8,158 nt of DNA from an uncultured Chryseolinea sp. (lineage in GTDB: Bacteria; Bacteroidota; Bacteroidia; Cytophagales; Cyclobacteriaceae): assembly GCA_946478915.1 (NCBI GenBank), contig CAMLER010000201.1:1-8158 (forward strand), written 5' to 3'. The translations under genes and the position numbers were made by a program. The notes below the pieces were generated by a model, which saw only the letters and a program-made list of their open reading frames with translations, had not been told where the DNA came from and ran no database searches. Shown piece by piece: positions 6,813 to 8,158 of the stretch. Numbering within the stretch: the first letter of the stretch is position 1; the number at the start of each line of letters is the position of its first letter.

Positions 6813-6830
6813 AGTCAAATATAATTGACT
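6813..6830. promoter_or_regulatory. Palindromic operator candidate AGTCAA-N6-TTGACT, probably for PadR autoregulation
   Basis: Perfect 6-bp arms AGTCAA (6813-6818) and TTGACT (6825-6830) flank ATATAA, whose inner TATA is also symmetric, so 16 of 18 positions obey dyad symmetry. It sits directly after the candidate -7 box, over the expected start of transcription and 3 nt before the PadR ATG, where a bound repressor would block initiation. The half-site recurs at 6147-6168 in the other PadR operon. Assigning it to this PadR is inference. Confidence 0.5.
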
Positions 6831-6833
6831 AGC

Positions 6834-7166
6834 ATGAACAGACATCATCTTGGAGAATTTGAAGAAATCGTGATGTTGACAGTCGGCATCCTTTACAAAG
6901 AAGCATATGGAGTTGCCATCATCGACGAAATGGAATCGCGCCTTGGCCGGAAGGTAAGCATAGGTGCATTGCAAACGGTCTTAAGGCGGCTGGAAAGCAA
7001 AGGATATTTGAAGTCAGAGTTTGGAGAGGCGACGAACGTACGAGGTGGAAAACGCAAACGGTACTTTAGCCTTACGTCGCTCGGTTCAAGAGTGTTGCGG
7101 GAATCACAAGAGCAGCGCACAGAGTTGTTTAAAGCAATTCCACGCGTTGCATTTCCTAAATCATAA
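6834..7166 (+). CDS. PadR family transcriptional regulator (partner of the prefix-domain-2 permease)
   Basis: A 110-residue winged-helix regulator. Motifs: HLGEFEEIVMLTVGIL (5-20), AYGVAI (24-29), the PadR signature position, the recognition region SIGALQTVLRRLESKGYL (42-59), and the basic wing RGGKRKRYFSLTSLG (70-84), followed by a short C-terminal helix. It differs clearly from the PadR at 6165-6497: N-terminal HLGEFEE instead of LLRGTLQ, and GALQTVLRRLE instead of GALYPSLHKLE, so it belongs to another PadR subtype. I prefer the ATG at 6834; a TTG at 6825 in frame would add only three residues and lies inside the palindrome. It is followed 6 nt later by the permease start, indicating one operon. 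Probable role: autorepression through the palindrome at 6813-6830 and control of the permease. The effector is unknown. Confidence 0.92.
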   Translation: MNRHHLGEFEEIVMLTVGILYKEAYGVAIIDEMESRLGRKVSIGALQTVLRRLESKGYLKSEFGEATNVRGGKRKRYFSLTSLGSRVLRESQEQRTELFKAIPRVAFPKS

Positions 7167-7172
7167 CAAGGT

Positions 7173-8158
7173 ATGTCCAGCATCAAACCTCCCAACCTGT
7201 TCCTTCGATTCTTCCGATGGTTCTGCGATCCAGCCATCGAGGAGGATATCGAGGGGGATCTTACTGAGATGTTCTACAGAGATGTGAAAAACGGGAATCA
7301 CTTTAAAGCCCAACTTCGTTTTTCCATAAATACACTTCGCCTCTTTCGACCCGGTATCATCAAGCAAATTCGTCCATCGTCATACAATGACCCATCTCCC
7401 ATGCTTAAAAACTATTTCATCACCTCCGTTCGCTCATTGATGAGAAATAAAGGTTTCTCAATCATCAACATCATCGGGCTTGCCGTCGGCCTGGCTACGT
7501 TCAGTCTTATCTCACTTTATGTCTACCATCAATTGAGCTTTGATCGCTATCACAAGAACGCCGACAGGATCGTGCGGGTCGTCGAAAATCTTAGGACAGA
7601 AAATGAGCTGCTGTTTCAATCCACCAGTTCCCCACCAATGGGGCCGCGCATGCTCCAGGATTTTCCAGAAGTTGAGAATTATGTCCGATTTCAGAACTGG
7701 AGTTTGGTTGGACAACGGAACGGCAATTCTTATTATGAACGCGATTGTTACCTCGCCGACAGTACCGTATTCGATATCTTCAGTTTTAACCTGATCAAAG
7801 GAGATAAAAAGACCGCATTGCGCGAACCGTATTCAATCGTCCTTACGGAATCAATGGCAAAAAAGTATTTTGGAACTGAAGATCCGGTAGGCCAAACGTT
7901 GCAGATGGATTACGACAACTATAAAGTGACTGGTATAGTGGAAGACCCACCTGAGAATTCGCATTTTCGATTTACAAATTTTTTATCCTTATCGACCTGG
8001 AGCCAATACAACAAGGGTGGCGAAGAGAAAGGTTGGTTTTGGAATGGCTTTCATACTTATCTTCTGTTGCGCGACAGTGAATCGGCCGGGAAAGTTAGGG
8101 CGAAGATGAAAAGCTTTATCGAAAAAAATATCGAGAAGGGTGGAATGTACTACGAGGA
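7173..8158 (+). CDS. ABC transporter permease with N-terminal permease prefix domain 2, MacB_PCD type (3' end outside window)
   Basis: Open reading frame of 328 codons plus 2 bases, running off the right edge. Residues 1-65 are a cytosolic prefix: PPNLFLRFFRWFCDP, then EEDIEGDLTEMFYRDV, then LRLFRPGIIK. This is the pattern NCBI calls permease prefix domain 2, common in Bacteroidota orphan permeases. The permease starts at MLKNYFITSVRSLMRNK (77-93), with TM1 about 96-118 and a MacB_PCD-like periplasmic domain after it, including DFPEVENYVRF, SIVLTESMAKKYFGTEDPVGQTL and SHFRFTNFLSL, which align with equivalent blocks in the permease at 3465-6161 (ISRKIAEKYFPNEDPVGQTL). The rest, expected to be about 450-500 residues with the two FtsX halves, is not in the window. 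The gene follows PadR by 6 nt; AAGG lies almost against the ATG, too close for a good Shine-Dalgarno site, so translational coupling is likely. No ATPase is seen nearby. Substrate unknown. Confidence 0.93.
   Translation, partial: MSSIKPPNLFLRFFRWFCDPAIEEDIEGDLTEMFYRDVKNGNHFKAQLRFSINTLRLFRPGIIKQIRPSSYNDPSPMLKNYFITSVRSLMRNKGFSIINIIGLAVGLATFSLISLYVYHQLSFDRYHKNADRIVRVVENLRTENELLFQSTSSPPMGPRMLQDFPEVENYVRFQNWSLVGQRNGNSYYERDCYLADSTVFDIFSFNLIKGDKKTALREPYSIVLTESMAKKYFGTEDPVGQTLQMDYDNYKVTGIVEDPPENSHFRFTNFLSLSTWSQYNKGGEEKGWFWNGFHTYLLLRDSESAGKVRAKMKSFIEKNIEKGGMYYE

Larger units (their letters stand above)
6498..6833. other. Divergent intergenic region between two PadR operons
   Basis: These 336 bases separate two PadR genes transcribed away from each other. 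The left part is AT-rich near the minus-strand start (AAGATCTT palindrome at 6515-6522). The middle holds a large inverted repeat (6606-6682). The stretch 6683-6779 shows no gene, repeat or motif I can support. The right end holds a promoter and operator candidate for the plus-strand operon. No ORF of note and no RNA gene was recognised. Confidence 0.8.

Noticed and set aside
6893..7367. Minus-strand open frames opposite the second PadR gene and the start of the third permease
   Set aside because: The plus-strand proteins have clear family motifs; the antisense frames show none.

Overview
The window looks like chromosomal DNA of a Bacteroidota bacterium, probably from the Cytophagales. Three orphan FtsX/MacB-type permeases carry paired 'EIGVRKVLG'-like motifs, two of them have short cytosolic prefix domains, and each prefix-bearing permease follows a PadR regulator with a 3-6 nt gap. 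I know this arrangement best from that phylum. Recognisable Shine-Dalgarno sites are mostly absent, and one promoter candidate fits the Bacteroidota pattern (TTG...TAnnTTT). The taxonomic call is inference from gene style.

Layout, left to right. (1) Bases 1-2187, minus strand: a prefix-less ABC permease, open to the left edge and missing its C-terminus. (2) Bases 2188-2380: a divergent intergenic region with two imperfect palindromes about two helical turns apart and a weak sigma-54-like element facing the permease. (3) Bases 2381-3193, plus strand: a lone protein of unknown function resembling a diverged uracil-DNA-glycosylase-like fold. (4) Bases 3194-3464: a convergent intergenic region filled by two oppositely oriented arrays of a degenerate 8-bp unit (AAGTGTTT), able to form a very long hairpin. 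(5) Bases 6497 down to 3465, minus strand: a two-gene operon of a PadR regulator and an 898-residue permease with a HAAS-like helical prefix. (6) Bases 6498-6833: a divergent intergenic region with an imperfect 77-bp inverted repeat of CACAGAG/CACGGAG type and, at its right end, a promoter and palindromic operator candidate. (7) Bases 6834 to the right edge, plus strand: a second PadR regulator of a different subtype and a third permease with a different prefix (permease prefix domain 2 type), cut by the window end.

How they may work together: the two PadR-permease pairs look like self-contained regulated modules in which the PadR protein represses its own operon and the membrane protein's cytosolic prefix may communicate with it. 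The prefix-less permease instead has signs of activator/sigma-54 control. No ABC ATPase (Walker A/B) or membrane-fusion protein is encoded here, so either the permeases borrow an ATPase from elsewhere or they do not act as ordinary transporters. No tRNA, rRNA, CRISPR array, insertion sequence or transposase was seen.
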